Shown piece after piece: positions 11,241 through 22,985 of a DNA stretch of 64,000 bases. The first letter of the stretch is position 1. Each line of letters opens with the position of its first letter. A model generated the notes under the pieces. It ran no database searches. It saw only the letters and a program-made list of their open reading frames with translations, and was not told the DNA's origin. The position numbers were made by a program, and so were the translations under genes. This DNA comes from Pachypanchax playfairii (taxonomy: Eukaryota; Chordata; Actinopteri; Cyprinodontiformes; Aplocheilidae): positions 1,368,501 to 1,432,500 of the forward strand of contig SSNP01000134.1 of assembly GCA_006937955.1 (NCBI GenBank), given 5' to 3'.

Positions 11241-12094
11241 TGTCATGATTTAACGGGGGTTTGTGTCGAACTCCAAGAGCGACCCAACTCCAAACACACA
11301 CGGGAGACAGAACTCAGTGACAGTGAGTTTAATATTAACAGTGCACAAGACAACAGTACAGGATAATGAAATGTGCACGATGAGAAACACAGGACTGGAA
11401 CTGAGGCAGGGCACAGGCTCGATCCTGGCAGCAGAGGAGAAACAGGTTAGAGACCAGTTTGTGCTGTATAGATACGACCAGCTGCAGTGTGCGGGGAATG
11501 CTCTTGTAACTCACGGTGAAGCTGATGCTGTAGTGCGTGAGGAGGGATCCGGAGGCACTGCAGCGGGGGTGGTGATCCAGGAGTCGAGGAAGTGAGATGA
11601 GACCCTGGTCGTGGTGCTGTCTCCACAGGCGTGACTGTGGCAGGGGTGACAGCAGAGCGCTGACCGGGTAGGTGTGGATCCAGAGGGGACCAGAGACAGA
11701 CAGGGAGCCAGGGAGAGAGAGCGAGTCGTGGAGCTCACGACTGCAGGAACCCGTGGAGGGCGAGTCCTCTTTCCGGCGGGTTGACGACCACGCAGAGGCA
11801 CTCAGAACCTGGAGGAATGCTCCAGGACACGGGACTGAGAACAGGGAAGAGATGGCAGGTTAGTTCACTACTAACAATAACCACTGTCAGAATTATCTCT
11901 GGCCACTCTGTTACCACAGGAAGGAGTGTAACAAACTGGCATCTGTCTGTGGTTCCTCCTCAGCCTAAATACCCAGCACTTTTGAGCTGGGTAAACGATC
12001 CACACCTGCAGCCACTGATTACTGCTGCCACGCCCTGTAAAGACAATTAGTGCACAGAACCACACACCACCCACCAGCAGCAGAGATCCTGACA
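11241..12094 (-). mobile_element. solo LTR, Gypsy-like
   Basis: The segment starts TGTCATGATTTAACGG and ends AGATCCTGACA, giving the palindromic TGTCA/TGACA ends of LTRs. On the minus strand it reads TGTCAGGATC..., has an ATTAAA polyadenylation-like signal near its 3' end (about 11328) and ends TCATGACA. A short block (ACTGGCATC.GTCT at about 11936) is shared with the Gypsy 5' region near 49596. The flanking 5-mers (AAAAG, GTAAC) do not match, so boundaries or age are uncertain. Long frames inside it are not recognisable proteins. Confidence 0.55.
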
Positions 12095-12475
12095 GTAACA
12101 GAAACATAACTACAGAAAACCAAAAGCTACCACCTGGAACGAAACAAACAAAACCCCAGAACCTGACAAAAAGATAACATTTTAAATGGTGGAGTGATTT
12201 TCTTTTGGATTGGGTTAGCCTGCTCAATGTCAACACAACACTGTTTTATTCGTTGAGTTTAACTGCATCATAGAATCATAGGTCATTGTTAATAGAACTG
12301 TACACAAAAATTGAATTTCTCAAAAAAGTATTCAGGTAAAGGCTTGGTTGAAAAAAAAAAAACTTGAAAGGCCTTGACACTTTAGAAAGCATGAACAATT
12401 ATTGGGAAATGTTGCTCATAAATGGCAGGTAATCAATGATTAAAGGACAGAGGATTTTGCACAGCATAGTAGAAA

Positions 12476-12617
12476 CAGGGGCATGTCCAGAGGGGTGGCC
12501 CAGGGGGTACGGGCCACCCTTCCAATTTGATTGTTATGGGCTCATTAAGGCTTATTTACATCTGCTCTGAGCCCCTACCTGCACCTCCCCAATAAAATTG
12601 TTCTAGACACACCCCTG
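12476..12617. mobile_element. hAT-type MITE
   Basis: A 142-bp element with inverted ends CAGGGGCATGTCCAGA and, reverse-complemented, CAGGGGTGTGTCTAGA. It is flanked by AGTAGAAA (12468-12475) and AGTCGAAA (12618-12625), an 8-bp duplication with one mismatch. An 8-bp duplication with CAGGGG ends is the signature of hAT elements. No coding capacity. Confidence 0.85.
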
Positions 12618-12721
12618 AGTCGAAACAATTCAATAGACACTCAATGAAATTTGTTTTAAACTATAAAATACATGTTTTGTGGTGCATCTCAATTTACTTT
12701 TTCTGTAAATTCCAAGGCCAT

Positions 12722-13135
12722 TGTCCTGATCTGTGAAAAGAGTAGAATGTTTCCTCATGATCAGGGAGCGTCTGAGTACCTTGAGTTTGAGTACCTTGGT
12801 ATCTTATTCATAAGTGGCAATAGGATGGCGTGAGAAATAGATTAAAAGATAAGCTTCATGTACAATAACATGGGTGCAGCTAGTCTATTGTGGCAATGAT
12901 AGCATTACCAGAGAGCTTTACATTTTGTCTCAACTCTATGCTCGAATGGTCATAGAATTTGGATCAAGACTAAAAGAACAAACAAGACCCTTCATACATC
13001 TGAAATTAGCTTTCTCCGTTGGGTCGCTGGGTTTGGTCTAAGAAATAAAGTGAGTAGTGCTATCATCCAGGGGGACCTTGTAGTAGAGCTAATGCTTTCC
13101 TGAACATGGATTGATTCTGTAAACTTGGAGTTAGT
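12722..13135 (+). pseudogene. Rex3/RTE LINE RT-downstream fragment, decayed
   Basis: Order and wording match the region after the RT domain in Rex3-like elements: GAGTACCTTGGTATCTTA (EYLGIL), TCTATGCTCGAATGGTCATAG (an SY...YGHE-like stretch), then TTAGCTTTCTCCGTTGGGTC (FLRRVA) and TAGTGCTATCATCCAGGG. The last part parallels the better kept copy at 14548-14700. Stops and frameshifts are frequent. Confidence 0.6.
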
Positions 13136-14480
13136 CAGCTTTGGCCCACTGTTGACAATTTATCAATCCACATGCACGTTTGAGAAATTCATGAAAGTAT
13201 TTATTAGCATAGAGACAGACTCAATCCAAGCAGCTAAAAACATTGAATAAACACTCTTAAGAAGATGTTCAAACAATAACTTACACACCAGAAATGTTAC
13301 AGTAGACGTATTACAAGAAAACAATACTCCCAAATTAAAATGAGATTTATTCCACTTATCAATGCAAGTGAAGGAGCTGTAATGTTGAGTATGTTTGTGT
13401 ATTCATTCAGCTGATACCTTAAATTAAAATTATTCGGGAATAAAAGATAATTTTGTCCTGACTTGTCATAAATTTAACAACGGAGTGAGCAACACTTTGG
13501 TACACCTACAGCTGAAGTATGCAAATTATTTAATGAAATTAACTAAAGACAGTAACTCCAGGTGTTTGTAGACATTCCAGTGTTTTAAAATAATTTTCTG
13601 ATTTAAACCTTGGTAGTATAGTTTTGTGACTGTTGGCTGAATTGGGGCCTTTCTAAGTTGTTTTTGAGACAAAGTTGTCACATTGAGTTAGTGTGAAGAT
13701 TTTAGTGTGCTTTCAAATAGGTTAGACTACATATTTTTATTTATTTATTTTGTTGCTGTTTGTTTTTTAACTGGTTGGACTGGAGGCAAGGCAGCAACAT
13801 TTTTATTCTGGGAATACAGGCCACTGAGAATTATGAAGTCAATACACTCAGAGAGGTAGAAAAAATATATCTGAGGCAGCTGAAGAAAGTTTTGGGTTGT
13901 TGTGGAGTCAGGAACTTCTTGGAGGGAAAGATCCGACCTGAGAGATGTGGGTAGTTACACAGCTGTATACAAAAAGAAAATCATTCACAAAAAATACACT
14001 ATATTTGAAGAGAGGAAATAGGAAAATAAGTTAAAAAATAAACACTTAAGGAGTAAAACAAAAGCAACATAACACCGAAATGACAGCAAAAAAGAAGAGT
14101 ATAAAAGTACCTGATTCCTATGGGAGGAGCCTTTGGGAAAACCAAAAACCTTACGGCTCAACTGGCTTCCTGTGCGTTTTTGCAAGACTTTGTTAAAGAT
14201 GCCTATAAAAGCTAAAAGTGACTAGTTCATTTTTCTTCACTCACCAATGTGACACATCAAGATATGATGTTAAAACTTGAAAAACCTGGAAAAATAAATA
14301 CAAGTTTCAGAAGATGTTCTACTTGCAGGTCAGTAAACGTAATTAATTGTATTTGAAGTGTACTTGCTTTACAGATAAAAAAATTATAAAACATTCAAAT
14401 TGTCCACATGATGTACAAATGTTAGGACTTTATTATCTGCATCCTTTGCCATTCTCCTCTCTACTTTTTACGGACAATGA
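13136..14480. other. mostly unclassified AT-rich DNA
   Basis: Mostly AT-rich. A plus-strand frame at 13760-13954 holds NTLREVEKIYLRQLKKVLG, which faintly resembles the stretch after the RT of LINEs with a restriction-like endonuclease (R2/Rex6 group). It is too short to be sure. Confidence 0.3.
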
Positions 14481-14985
14481 GGTTCTGTTGGCATCCTTGA
14501 ACCAAGACCATCACCATGCACTGGGGTAGTTTGCAGCTGAGTGTGAAGTGACAGGGTTAAGAAATAGCTTCCTCCGTAGGGTGGCCAGGCTCAACCTCAG
14601 AGATGAGATGAGGAGCTCCATCCTCCAGGAGGAACTTCGAGGAGAGCTGCTGCTCTTCCACATCGAAAAGAGTCCGCTCAGATGGTTTCGGCATCTGATC
14701 AGGATGCCTCCCCATGGAGCTTTTCTGGCCTTTTGGGCATGTCCCACTGGAAAGAGGCCCTCAAGCAGTCTCAGAATTCACTGAAAAGATTACATATGCC
14801 TTCTGGCCTAGGAATGTCTGGGGATTCCCCAAGAGGAACTGGAGAGTGTCAATGGAATGAGGGATGTCTGGGTTTCCCTCTTGAACCTGTTGCCCCTGTG
14901 ACCCGACTATGTATAAGTTGAAGATGATGGATGGATGGATGGATGGATGGATGGATGGATGGATGGATGGATGGATGGATGGGTT
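14480..14985 (+). mobile_element. Rex3/RTE LINE 3' end
   Basis: A 5'-truncated Rex3-like insertion. The frame from 14548 reads FLRRVARLNLRDEMRSSILQ, then LRWFRHLIRMPPHG and ACPTGKRP, the well-known C-terminal signature of Rex3. Near 14840 it continues as EGCLGFPLEPVAPVTRL-like coding DNA and ends in a GGAT repeat (14924-14982). No RT catalytic domain remains. A minus-strand tail of the same family lies at 7079-7256. Confidence 0.88.
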
Positions 14986-17159
14986 GTTGAAGGGATGGAT
15001 GGATAGTATTTGTTTAGACCTCATCATCTACCAATTGTCCAGGACAAGGTTTCCTCAGATGTCTTATCTAGTTTTTTAGTAGGGGAAACCAAGTAATTTC
15101 CAAAGCAGTCATTAGATAAAATTTGCCCAACAAGTCATGTGTTCTGAGACCCCTTCCCAGTTACATGAGCAAATCACTCACCTTAAAAGACCTCCGGAAA
15201 GATTCTTTACGAAAGCACCTCACAGCCTTCTTTAGATGCAAAGAAACAGCAGCTCAGCTCAGTGCTCACTTTGGATAACTGACACCAATCCCCCCACCAC
15301 CACCCACACACATACACACACCTATCCTGAAGCATGAGTACTTTTTAGGTGATGTTCCTTTATATATTTAATTGCAATCTCACTATCCATTGCTATATGA
15401 CCAGAGATGAAGACTGGAACATGGACTGACTGATAAAATGACAGCTCTGCTCTTTGGATCAGCTCTTTTTTTAATACAATGACAGAATGTTCCAGACGCT
15501 GCTTCTGTTGCGTCCATTTCATTCTGCCCAACCATTTTAAATAAATCAAAACTTTTATCTGCTCTTAATTCAGGCTGGGTGAGCAGACAGAAAATAAGGG
15601 GCCTGCCTGTCTCTTAAATGAGAATGCAGCAGCGCTGGTTTTCATGCAGCTCTAGAAGTTCATATACAATAGTTGACTGTCATTCAAATTATTTGAAGAT
15701 ATTATGTTCATCTGACTGAACAAAACAGCCACATGTTTTACAAGAAAATATTACATTTTAACATTCGGTTCTCTTGAGCTTTTATCAGTGTATGACCACA
15801 ATGAACAATTAATTGGATCTAAAAGTTGGTGACTAATAATTAGGTCAAAAGAATTATTGTGTATTGGTTGTATAATGTTCATGTTAACAATGTAAGTATG
15901 TTTTCATTATGAATTTTATGTATACATATAATATATATGTAAAGAAAATTAATAGAAAAGTAACAGCAGGAACATTATTAAACAGTTATTTAAACTGTAT
16001 AACTGACACTAAGTATTTATACCGTAGATAAAGATAAAGATTAAAAAATTTATTTTTAAATACTTTTAGAGAAAATCAAAACAATCTAAAACAGTGTCCG
16101 TAGAATGGTTTAAGCAACTTTGCAGAAATAACTCTGAAAAATGAATAACAAAATAAGTGAAATTCATCTTAGCACACAAAAACATATTTCTTTTTCAAAA
16201 TGTTGACACTTCAAATTAGGATGCACAGAACATGGCCTTGTGTTACTTGCCGCATGGCGGAGCTGTGTAATGCTGACCCTAAAAGGTCTTCATATTTTGT
16301 GATTCATAGTGACATTTCACACATACAATCTGCAACCTGGTTTGCAGTGTGGCTCAGGGAATACCTTCCCTCGGTGTGCGTCACCAATCCACCTACATTA
16401 GATTTTGTCACGTCACTGAAATACCGCAGTGTTTCTGTTTGTGGGACTAATCAGGACATGTAAATCAGTACTTATAGAATTTCCTGCAATTTACTTATAA
16501 AGATAAAGTATTACTTTAAAAAAAATGTTTGATTTAAATATGGCACGATACAGTATAATACAAAATTAGATTATACAACACAATGAAATGCAGTGTAAAA
16601 GATATGACACAAAAACAAGAGAACTAGATACCTTACAATAAAATACATTAAAATATAAAACATACCATACAATAAAATACAAATTAAAACAATACAATTA
16701 GATCAAATACTGCGCTATAGGATTAGGTTTGATGCAACATACTTGGGACATTTTGAGTCAGTGCTGTCTTTATAGCCACCTTTGGAAAAGATCCATAGAT
16801 CAATAGACAGTACAAACTGTCAAGGTTATTGTTTTGAGTTTGTTTTCTTTTATTTTTCATGGGGCTTTTACCAGGGTTTTTTGTGATTTTATTTTGGTGG
16901 GGGTCAGTGGTAGGTCATCAGGACCTGCAAGGTCTTCTCTGCTGGCCTAAAAAATTATCGTACTTACACTTTAGGTCCAGAAATATTTAGACACTAACAC
17001 ATGTTTTGCTATTTTAGCTGTTTACCAAAACATATTTAATATAGAAAATATAATTAAATAGGGATGTACCGATACCCATACTGGTATTGGGACTGATAAA
17101 ATTCTAATGTACTAATATCAGTATCGGTTAGTTAACAGATATAATGATACTAACGATGG
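14986..17159. other. mostly unclassified DNA with DNA-transposon traces
   Basis: No gene recognised. A plus frame at 16200-16463 has no known motif. GGTCCAGAAATATTTAGACA at 16974 and GGGATGTACCGATACC at 17062 resemble ends of common fish DNA transposons, but no partner ends are visible. Confidence 0.35.
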
Positions 17160-17462
17160 TGGAAGAGAAGACAGGTTAGTGATGTGGTTTCTGGGTTGAT
17201 GATGCAGTACGGTGTGCTGGGAATGTGCTCACAGACTTACTGTGATTGTAGATGGGGTGAAGCCTGGAGGAGGACTGCAGGAAACAGCAGTGGTGGTGTG
17301 TGTCCGGTGGCGGTGGTGAAGATGAGGATGAGAGTAATCCAAAACAGAGCGACTGACAGTGTTGTTGGTGGAGGGTGAACAGAGCCACAACAAGGACCAG
17401 GGCAGGCGTGGAAGGATCCGGGAGGAGAGACAGACAATCCAGGGACAGGAGCGGACATGAGA
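17160..17462. repeat. unclassified repeat-like segment (possible LTR remnant)
   Basis: G-rich stretch with repeated GGTGG and CAGGGACAGGA-type blocks. In composition it resembles the LTR/leader DNA at 11241-12094. It ends where the L2 tail starts. No termini found. Confidence 0.25.
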
Positions 17463-17616
17463 CAGGATGGGGGATTGTGCTGAACTAACAATTCAGCCCA
17501 ATCGGCTGATTCCTTAGATAGAAAATGTTTTATTATTAATTGGTTGATTTTTCTGTGAAGTGCCTTAAAATGACTTTGTCATGAACTGGCGCTTTATAAA
17601 TAAATAAACTTGAAAC
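17463..17616 (+). mobile_element. L2 LINE 3' UTR tail
   Basis: Nearly identical to 8020-8172: CAGGATGGGGGATTGTGCTG through GGCGCTTTATAAATAAATAA. A very short 5'-truncated copy without coding DNA. Confidence 0.85.
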
Positions 17617-19229
17617 TACTATGCCGCATGTTACTCATAAAATTACCTAAATAAAAGTTGAGAACTTTTTTCAGTCAGGCAGATTGCGGTGTGTGTCCCA
17701 GCTGCACGAGGGTGAAGTCAGCATCTCAATGTGAACTGATTAATAATTGTAGCACATATTCTTTCTATAAACACACAATTTATGTAGCTTGTTAGAATCA
17801 CCAACGGTCATGGAAGACCTTCACAAGCATAAACCTGTTGCAAAGCAACCCACTTCCCCCCTTGCAAAGATAGATCTATTTTCTTATGTAAATGGATGTT
17901 TAACAAATTTGAGTGTGGGCACCTCAGTGCGAATTACAGGGTTTCTAGTGTTAAAGCATGGGAGATTAAAAGTTATCAAAAGATTTTATAAAGCAGCAAC
18001 TCATCCCCCACTAAATTACATTCCTGCCTACAGCCCCAGTTTTAAAAAATGCATAAAAGAGGTGTGGCCTGGAAGACCAGCAGGTCTTCCTCAAAATCTT
18101 CCTCAAGTAAAACAAAGTTTCTTCAGTGAGGTCAGACATCTCTGCTGTTTTGAAACATAAATAAACAAATAAATCATATTTGTCCACCCAAATACTTAAA
18201 TATCACAAAAACAAAAAAAAAACACTGTGAAGGTAAAGTAAGAACATTTTTAAAAAATCAGCAGTTGTTTGTCATTAATCATGAGTCAACTATGGACATG
18301 ATTTTAGGTTAAATGTATAGCCTATTTTTAACTGAGATTAGATATGCAAAATTAGACAAACCTTTATCAAATTAGGTATTTGCTCTATGCTGATATTTCT
18401 GAAACATTTAAAACTTTATCTCATTATAGACGACAAATTTTCTCATGGTGTTTGAATGCAGGCTCAATGTACAGGTACATGCAAGGAGGAACTCAAGCCA
18501 AAAATTCAGATCAACCATCCACCAGCAGTTTACACAAGTTGTGTGAATCTGTTAGATAGTTCTAAAGAATAACAAAGTGAAGTTCCTGTGTTGAGTATAT
18601 TATATTATGTAAGTATTAAGGATTTTCTGTAAATATTAAGCAGTTTTTGCATTCAAGAGACATTCATAAGAACTGTAATTTTAGAATTAAATAAAAGCAT
18701 TTGCACTGGGGGGGCACCACAGAGCCTTTGTGCTTAGGGCACCAAACTGGCTAGCAACGTCCCTGTGGATAAGAAGGTTCAAAATCCCAGCCATAGCCAT
18801 CCCTGTTAGATACAAAGGATACTATATGACCCCATATTGTCTTTCTGGAGGGCATTTGTCCCAAGATGTACGTGTTGCTGGTGACTCCAGCAGCCACTTG
18901 CCTTCACCAGTAGTTTCCTCTCTTCACCCATTTGATTTCATGATCATTTCATGTGATACTTTCCAACATAATGGGTGGTGCAATAGCTCACCCTGTCCGG
19001 TAAATTGGAATAGTTCAGTCCAGCCAAGCTGACAGTACAAGTTTTATTGTCTGGAGCACAAGTATTTTCTATGTTGCTGGTATGACATAGGACTCAGGTT
19101 GGTACAGGACACTAGGCCAGATATATTGTTCTTTTGAGTAAACTATAGCTAGATACTGGTACTTGATCCAATATTTATCAGATAGTGATTAACACGGTAG
19201 GTTGTAATCTCCTCTTCATGCAGGCATGA
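17617..19229. other. no recognised gene
   Basis: Contains one of the longer open frames of the region (17789-18160, 123 residues), but I recognise no domain, and its composition is like that of its surroundings. A GGGGGGGCACCACAG block at about 18709 resembles a DNA-transposon end without partner. Confidence 0.35.
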
Positions 19230-19880
19230 CTGGTATGACTGTCATCCCTCAAATGCTTTGTGTTCCAGGCTTACAGGATCCCTTTAACAGGTTTGTTGTT
19301 TTGCAATCCAATGCAGTCATGGCACCAGGTGGATATCACCACTATATACAGTATCTCTTCCATAGGGGACAAAGAGGTTATGCACCATCACTCACCCACT
19401 CTGTGTCATTCATACTTTTGAAGATTTGGTTTGCAAGGCATTCATCAATCTTGTTCAAATCTCTAGGTACATTCCAGAGGTAATCAGGAGTAGGTAGTTT
19501 TTGAACTTATATACCAGTTTGACACGGCCCTTGAAGGCCAAAATGGATTCTAAGATGACCCTCTGGGAAATCACCTTCAAAGTGAGTAACGGATTCCTTT
19601 ATCCAAACCCATGGCAGGGTGTTATAGAACCAGTCTTCGTAGCTTGCATTCATGTTGGAGAAGAGGTTCCATCATATTATCTACTGCCATGTTGTATATG
19701 ACTGGGGCCAAAACAGTGTAATTCTGGCCCTCATGTTCTAGTAGCAGTTGTGTGTGCTGGAAATGATTAAAAAGAGCACTCAAACAAGGTCTTGTAAATG
19801 CAACAAAATTATATTTATTCTGCAGGACAGAGTACAAAATCATTCAATTATTTTGCAATGAGTCTCTAACAAGTATGTTA
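19230..19880 (-). pseudogene. possible decayed coding remnant, family unknown
   Basis: The minus strand gives two longish, stop-poor pieces in nearby frames. One (about 19695-19520) contains EDWFYNTLPWVWIKESV. The other (about 19495-19385) contains LWNVPRDLNKIDECLANQ. They read more like old coding DNA than random frames, but I cannot assign a family. A retroelement or DNA-transposon protein is possible. Confidence 0.25.
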
Positions 19881-20522
19881 ACTCTATTATCTTTTATAGG
19901 CTGTCACAGTGCAAAGGTTTTTAGAAGTTATTTTCATGTCTCCCACTGCTGGCATTTTTATCTATGTTCATGGTCATAATTTGTCTGTCTCTTTCTGTCG
20001 TTCTTTCTCTCATGCCTGTCTGCATACCAAATATTTATGCAGAAACTCTTATTAGAATAGCTTTCCTGAAATGTTTTCTTCTCAGCATGCCAGTCATCTT
20101 TCTGTGCCTAAAAGAAAATTGCCATTTCACGTGCAAAAGCTGGATTTTGTTCTGCGTAGATACTGCATCTTGCACAACAAGCTAGGTGTTCCTTTCAGGC
20201 TGTTGAGAAGATGTGGGGATGTTTGCTGCCAGCCGTAGAGTTTGACTAGGGACTACTGGATTTTCTACAAGGACCTGAAGCCAAGAGTCAGGTATGGTGG
20301 TGGTGCAGTTAGAGTACTGTGATGTTTTGATGCAGAATTTCGGTTTGGGTCAACTTGCTCTTGGTGGTACTTTATCATATGTCAGAGTGTGGTCACCCAG
20401 ATTGTGGCTCATTGATTTTTGACAGCTTGAATGGGATTATTTGTGAATGGATTTGATTCTTCTCTCTTTTCATTATGATTTAAAGGTGGCAAAGAGGATT
20501 TTGCTCTGAATGAGAAGCTCAA

Positions 20523-21158
20523 TCAGATCAAATCAATCAAAAATACTTTATTAATCCCCAAAGGGAAATTAAGTGTTGTTGTAGCTCAGTTCTTCTTCAG
20601 GGAGCCATTGTAGAAGGTTATAGCTGTGGGCAAGAAGGATCTCCTGTAGCGGTCTGTGCTGCAGCGGATCTGAAGAAGCTTCTGACTGAAGACACTCTGT
20701 TGTTGAGTCACTGTTTTGTGAAGAGGATGATGAGGGTTCTCCATGATGATTTTCATTTTCTGAACCATCCTCCTTCTGACAATCAGCTCAAGAGACTTCA
20801 GATCAGTCCCCAGAACAGAACCAGCCCTCCTTATCAATCTGTTCAACCTCTTCATGTAACTTGCTTTGATGCTGCTCCCCCAACAGGTGACTGCAGATGT
20901 GATCACACTCTCCACAACAGATTTATAAAAGATCTTCAACATCTTGCTGCAAACGCTGAAAGATCTAAGCTTTCTGAGGAAGTAAAGTCTGCTCTGTCCC
21001 TTCTTAAAAACAGCATCACAGTTGTGTCTCCAATTCAGTCTGTTGTCCAGATGGACGCACAGGTATTTATACTCCTCTACCACCTCTACTTCTTCTCCCA
21101 TGATGGAAATGGGTGTGAATATGTTGCTGCTCTTCTTAAAATCCACAATCATCTCCTC
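20523..21158 (-). mobile_element. CR1/Rex1-group LINE, 5'-truncated
   Basis: Insertion bounded by CTCAA at 20518-20522 and 21159-21163 (a 5-bp target duplication). The 3' end on the minus strand is TTTGGGGATTAATAAAGTAT followed by imperfect TTGA/TTTGA repeats. It lies inside MITE family C. It contains only the last part of the polyprotein. A short relative is at 10351-10435. Confidence 0.82.
20586..21152 (-). pseudogene. LINE RT C-terminal region
   Basis: An open frame of 188 residues beginning MIVDFKKSS, with YKYLCVHLDNRLNWRHN (thumb-side of RT), FLRKLRSFSVCSKMLKIFY, and a C-terminal end with QIRCSTDRYRRSFLPTAIT. These are typical of CR1/Rex1-group elements. The endonuclease and RT catalytic core are missing, so it cannot act as an enzyme. 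Confidence 0.82.
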
Positions 21159-21230
21159 CTCAACAGCTGTTTGTCATTTTTCGAATTGTCCGCATGCGTT
21201 TTAGCAAACAAATGAACCAATAGATAAGGA

Positions 21231-21526
21231 AACAGATTAGTTATCTATTATAGGTCTATGATTTGTGAATAATATAACTTTGTCTTTTAGAAACCATAAG
21301 TACAAGATCTTTACAAGTCGGTAAAATTATTTAAAAGTAAATTTGACATCTAAATTTGCTACAAAATCCTCTTTATCATCTTTAAGTGGGGAAATTTAAT
21401 TAAATAAAAACTCATTACATGTGACCGTACAAAGAGTGTGTCAAGTAGTTACATACTGGATATGATTGTAAGGTCAGACTGGAAAACCAAACCCAAAGAG
21501 CGCCAAAACCAGTACTGAACAGAGTT
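21231..21526. other. no recognisable feature
   Basis: AT-rich DNA between two LINE insertions. It may include the far part of MITE family C, but no terminal repeat is visible. Confidence 0.4.
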
Positions 21527-21797
21527 TAGAATAGAATAGAATAGAATAGAATGCCTTTATTGTCACTATACAAAGTACAATGAGATTTGAATCCTCCCTA
21601 TACAGTGCACACATAACTTGAACATAATGTAAGTAAAATATAAAGCTAAAATAGAATATAATAAAGTATAAAATATAAAATTCCAAATAACTATTCGTAA
21701 ACAATGCAAAGGTTGTGCAAAAGTGACTGAGTGGTTGGATGTGCAGCTTGGGAGAAAACAATTAAACAGATTGAGCGAGTGGGCTGTTAACAGGTAT

Positions 21798-21980
21798 TTA
21801 TGGTTGAAATAGTGGAAAGTTCTTGGCAACTGTTTGATAGTGATGATATTCCCAGTGGCATGACAGTTCTTTTTCGTGTAAACTTGAGTTGAGTGTGGAG
21901 ACAGCCCTTGGAAAGAAACTGTCTCTGAGTCTGTGTGTTTTGGCTGATATGGCTCTGTAGCGTCTGCCCGATGGCAGCAA
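21798..21980 (-). pseudogene. LINE polyprotein, extreme C-terminal segment
   Basis: LPSGRRYRAISAKTHRLRDS followed by FFPRAVSTLN is the conserved end of this LINE class. It lies immediately past the inserted MITE, whose insertion split it from the upstream coding DNA at 22502-22985. Confidence 0.8.
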
Positions 21981-21986
21981 GTTTAA

Positions 21987-22497
21987 AGCAGAACTAAGTA
22001 AGTTTTTTCACCTCAATAAATGTTTTCTAGAGTCCCTGTGGGGGTAAACAAGGACTTGGCGGGGTGATTCGTGGGTCCCTCCCCTCCCTCCGGGGTCTGT
22101 GTCCTGAAAGCAGCACTTGCAACTTTCAGTGGATCGGACCCGACTAATCTCGCGAGAACAAACCTGCTTTACGGCACTCACACTCACGTACATAAATACA
22201 AGCATGAAGACCTTGCCGTTGTTAGCAACGCCACCCTTAGGAGCGCAAAGATGACAATAATACTCACCTGTCGAGAGATTTTCTTGGTTTTGTTTTTCTT
22301 TCTTCTTGCAAAAGCGTTCTCTGCGCGTTGTTGTTGGGGGGGCGGCGGCGGGGTGGAGGGGGGGGGGGGATCTGCGGCGGCGGCGGCNNNNNNNNNNGGG
22401 GGATCTGCGGCGGCGGCGGCGGGGGAACGTTACGACAGTGAGCTTTCACAGGGGACCAGTAGGGGGAGAGCGAGAGCAAAACTTACTTAGTTCTGCT
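21987..22497. mobile_element. TTAA MITE family E with CGG-rich core
   Basis: A 511-bp element in the LINE. Both ends are AGCAGAACTAAGTAAGTTTT (20 bases, perfect inverted repeat) and both flanks are TTAA (21983-21986, 22498-22501). Removing the element and one TTAA restores the reading of the sister LINE at 56500-56515, so the junction is exact. TTAA targets are used by piggyBac and Kolobok transposases. The centre has long G runs and CGG repeats around the assembly gap. Confidence 0.85.
22388..22397. other. assembly gap of 10 N
   Basis: Ten N bases lie inside a G/CGG-rich tract. The same GGGGGATCTGCGGCGGCGG phrase appears on both sides, so the gap probably hides repeat units that could not be resolved and its length is arbitrary. 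Confidence 0.95.
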
Positions 22498-22659
22498 TTA
22501 AGAGGTGAAAGCTGGGATGTGTGTAGTCCTTTATGATGCTTCTGGCTCTCGGGAGTTATAGAGGGTGGTTAGGGTGGGTAGAGGGCAGCCAATAATCTTT
22601 TGTGCGGCATTGACTACCCTCTGCAGTCTGTGCCTGTCAGCTCCTGTACAGCTTGAGTG

Positions 22660-22985
22660 CTACACTGACACAGCATAGGTCAGTAGGCTCTCAATGGCTG
22701 ATCGGTAGAAGGACTCCAGCAGGTCAGCGTTGAGTTGCTCTTTCCTGAGCACTCTCAGGAAATGGAGTCGCTGCTGCGCCTTCTTGACAAGAGCTGTGGT
22801 GTTGGTTTTCCAGGAGAGGTCAGCGGCGATGTGGACCCCCAGGAATTTGAAGGTCTCCACCTGTTCCACGCTTTCGCCATTGATGTACAGGGGGGCCGGT
22901 GTGGCTTTACTCTCTCTGAAGTCCAGGATAAGTTCCTTAGTCTTGGAGATGTTCAGCACCAGGTTGTTCAAGGCGCACCACACAC
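22660..22985 (-). pseudogene. LINE RT C-terminal part
   Basis: Reads VWCALNNLVLNISKTKELIL, then FKFLGVHIAADLSWKTN and ending ESLLTYAVSV. It closely parallels 55990-56330. The frame is cut at 22985 by the MITE, whose first bases are read through as non-LINE residues. Confidence 0.82.

Larger units (their letters stand above)
20482..21230 (+). mobile_element. TTAA MITE family C, split by a LINE
   Basis: AGGTGGCAAAGAGGATTTTG follows TTAA (about 20479-20482) and matches 61251 onward base for base over about 40 bases, up to AAGCT.AA. The match then resumes after the LINE at 21163 (CAGCTGTTTGTCATTT against GGCTGTTTATCATTT). The LINE at 20523-21158 is therefore a later insertion into this element. 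The far end is not identified. Confidence 0.5.

Noticed and set aside
11263..11595. 110-residue plus-strand protein
   Set aside because: It lies antisense inside a solo LTR and has no recognisable motif.
7079..14985. CRISPR array
   Set aside because: Short tandem repeats here are simple-sequence runs without spacers, and the DNA is eukaryotic.
17789..18160. 123-residue plus-strand frame as a host exon
   Set aside because: No known domain, no splice or start evidence, and composition like the surrounding DNA. Kept only as a note.
22071..22490. Ala/Gly-rich protein across the N gap
   Set aside because: It is an artefact of CGG repeats inside a MITE and runs through unresolved bases.
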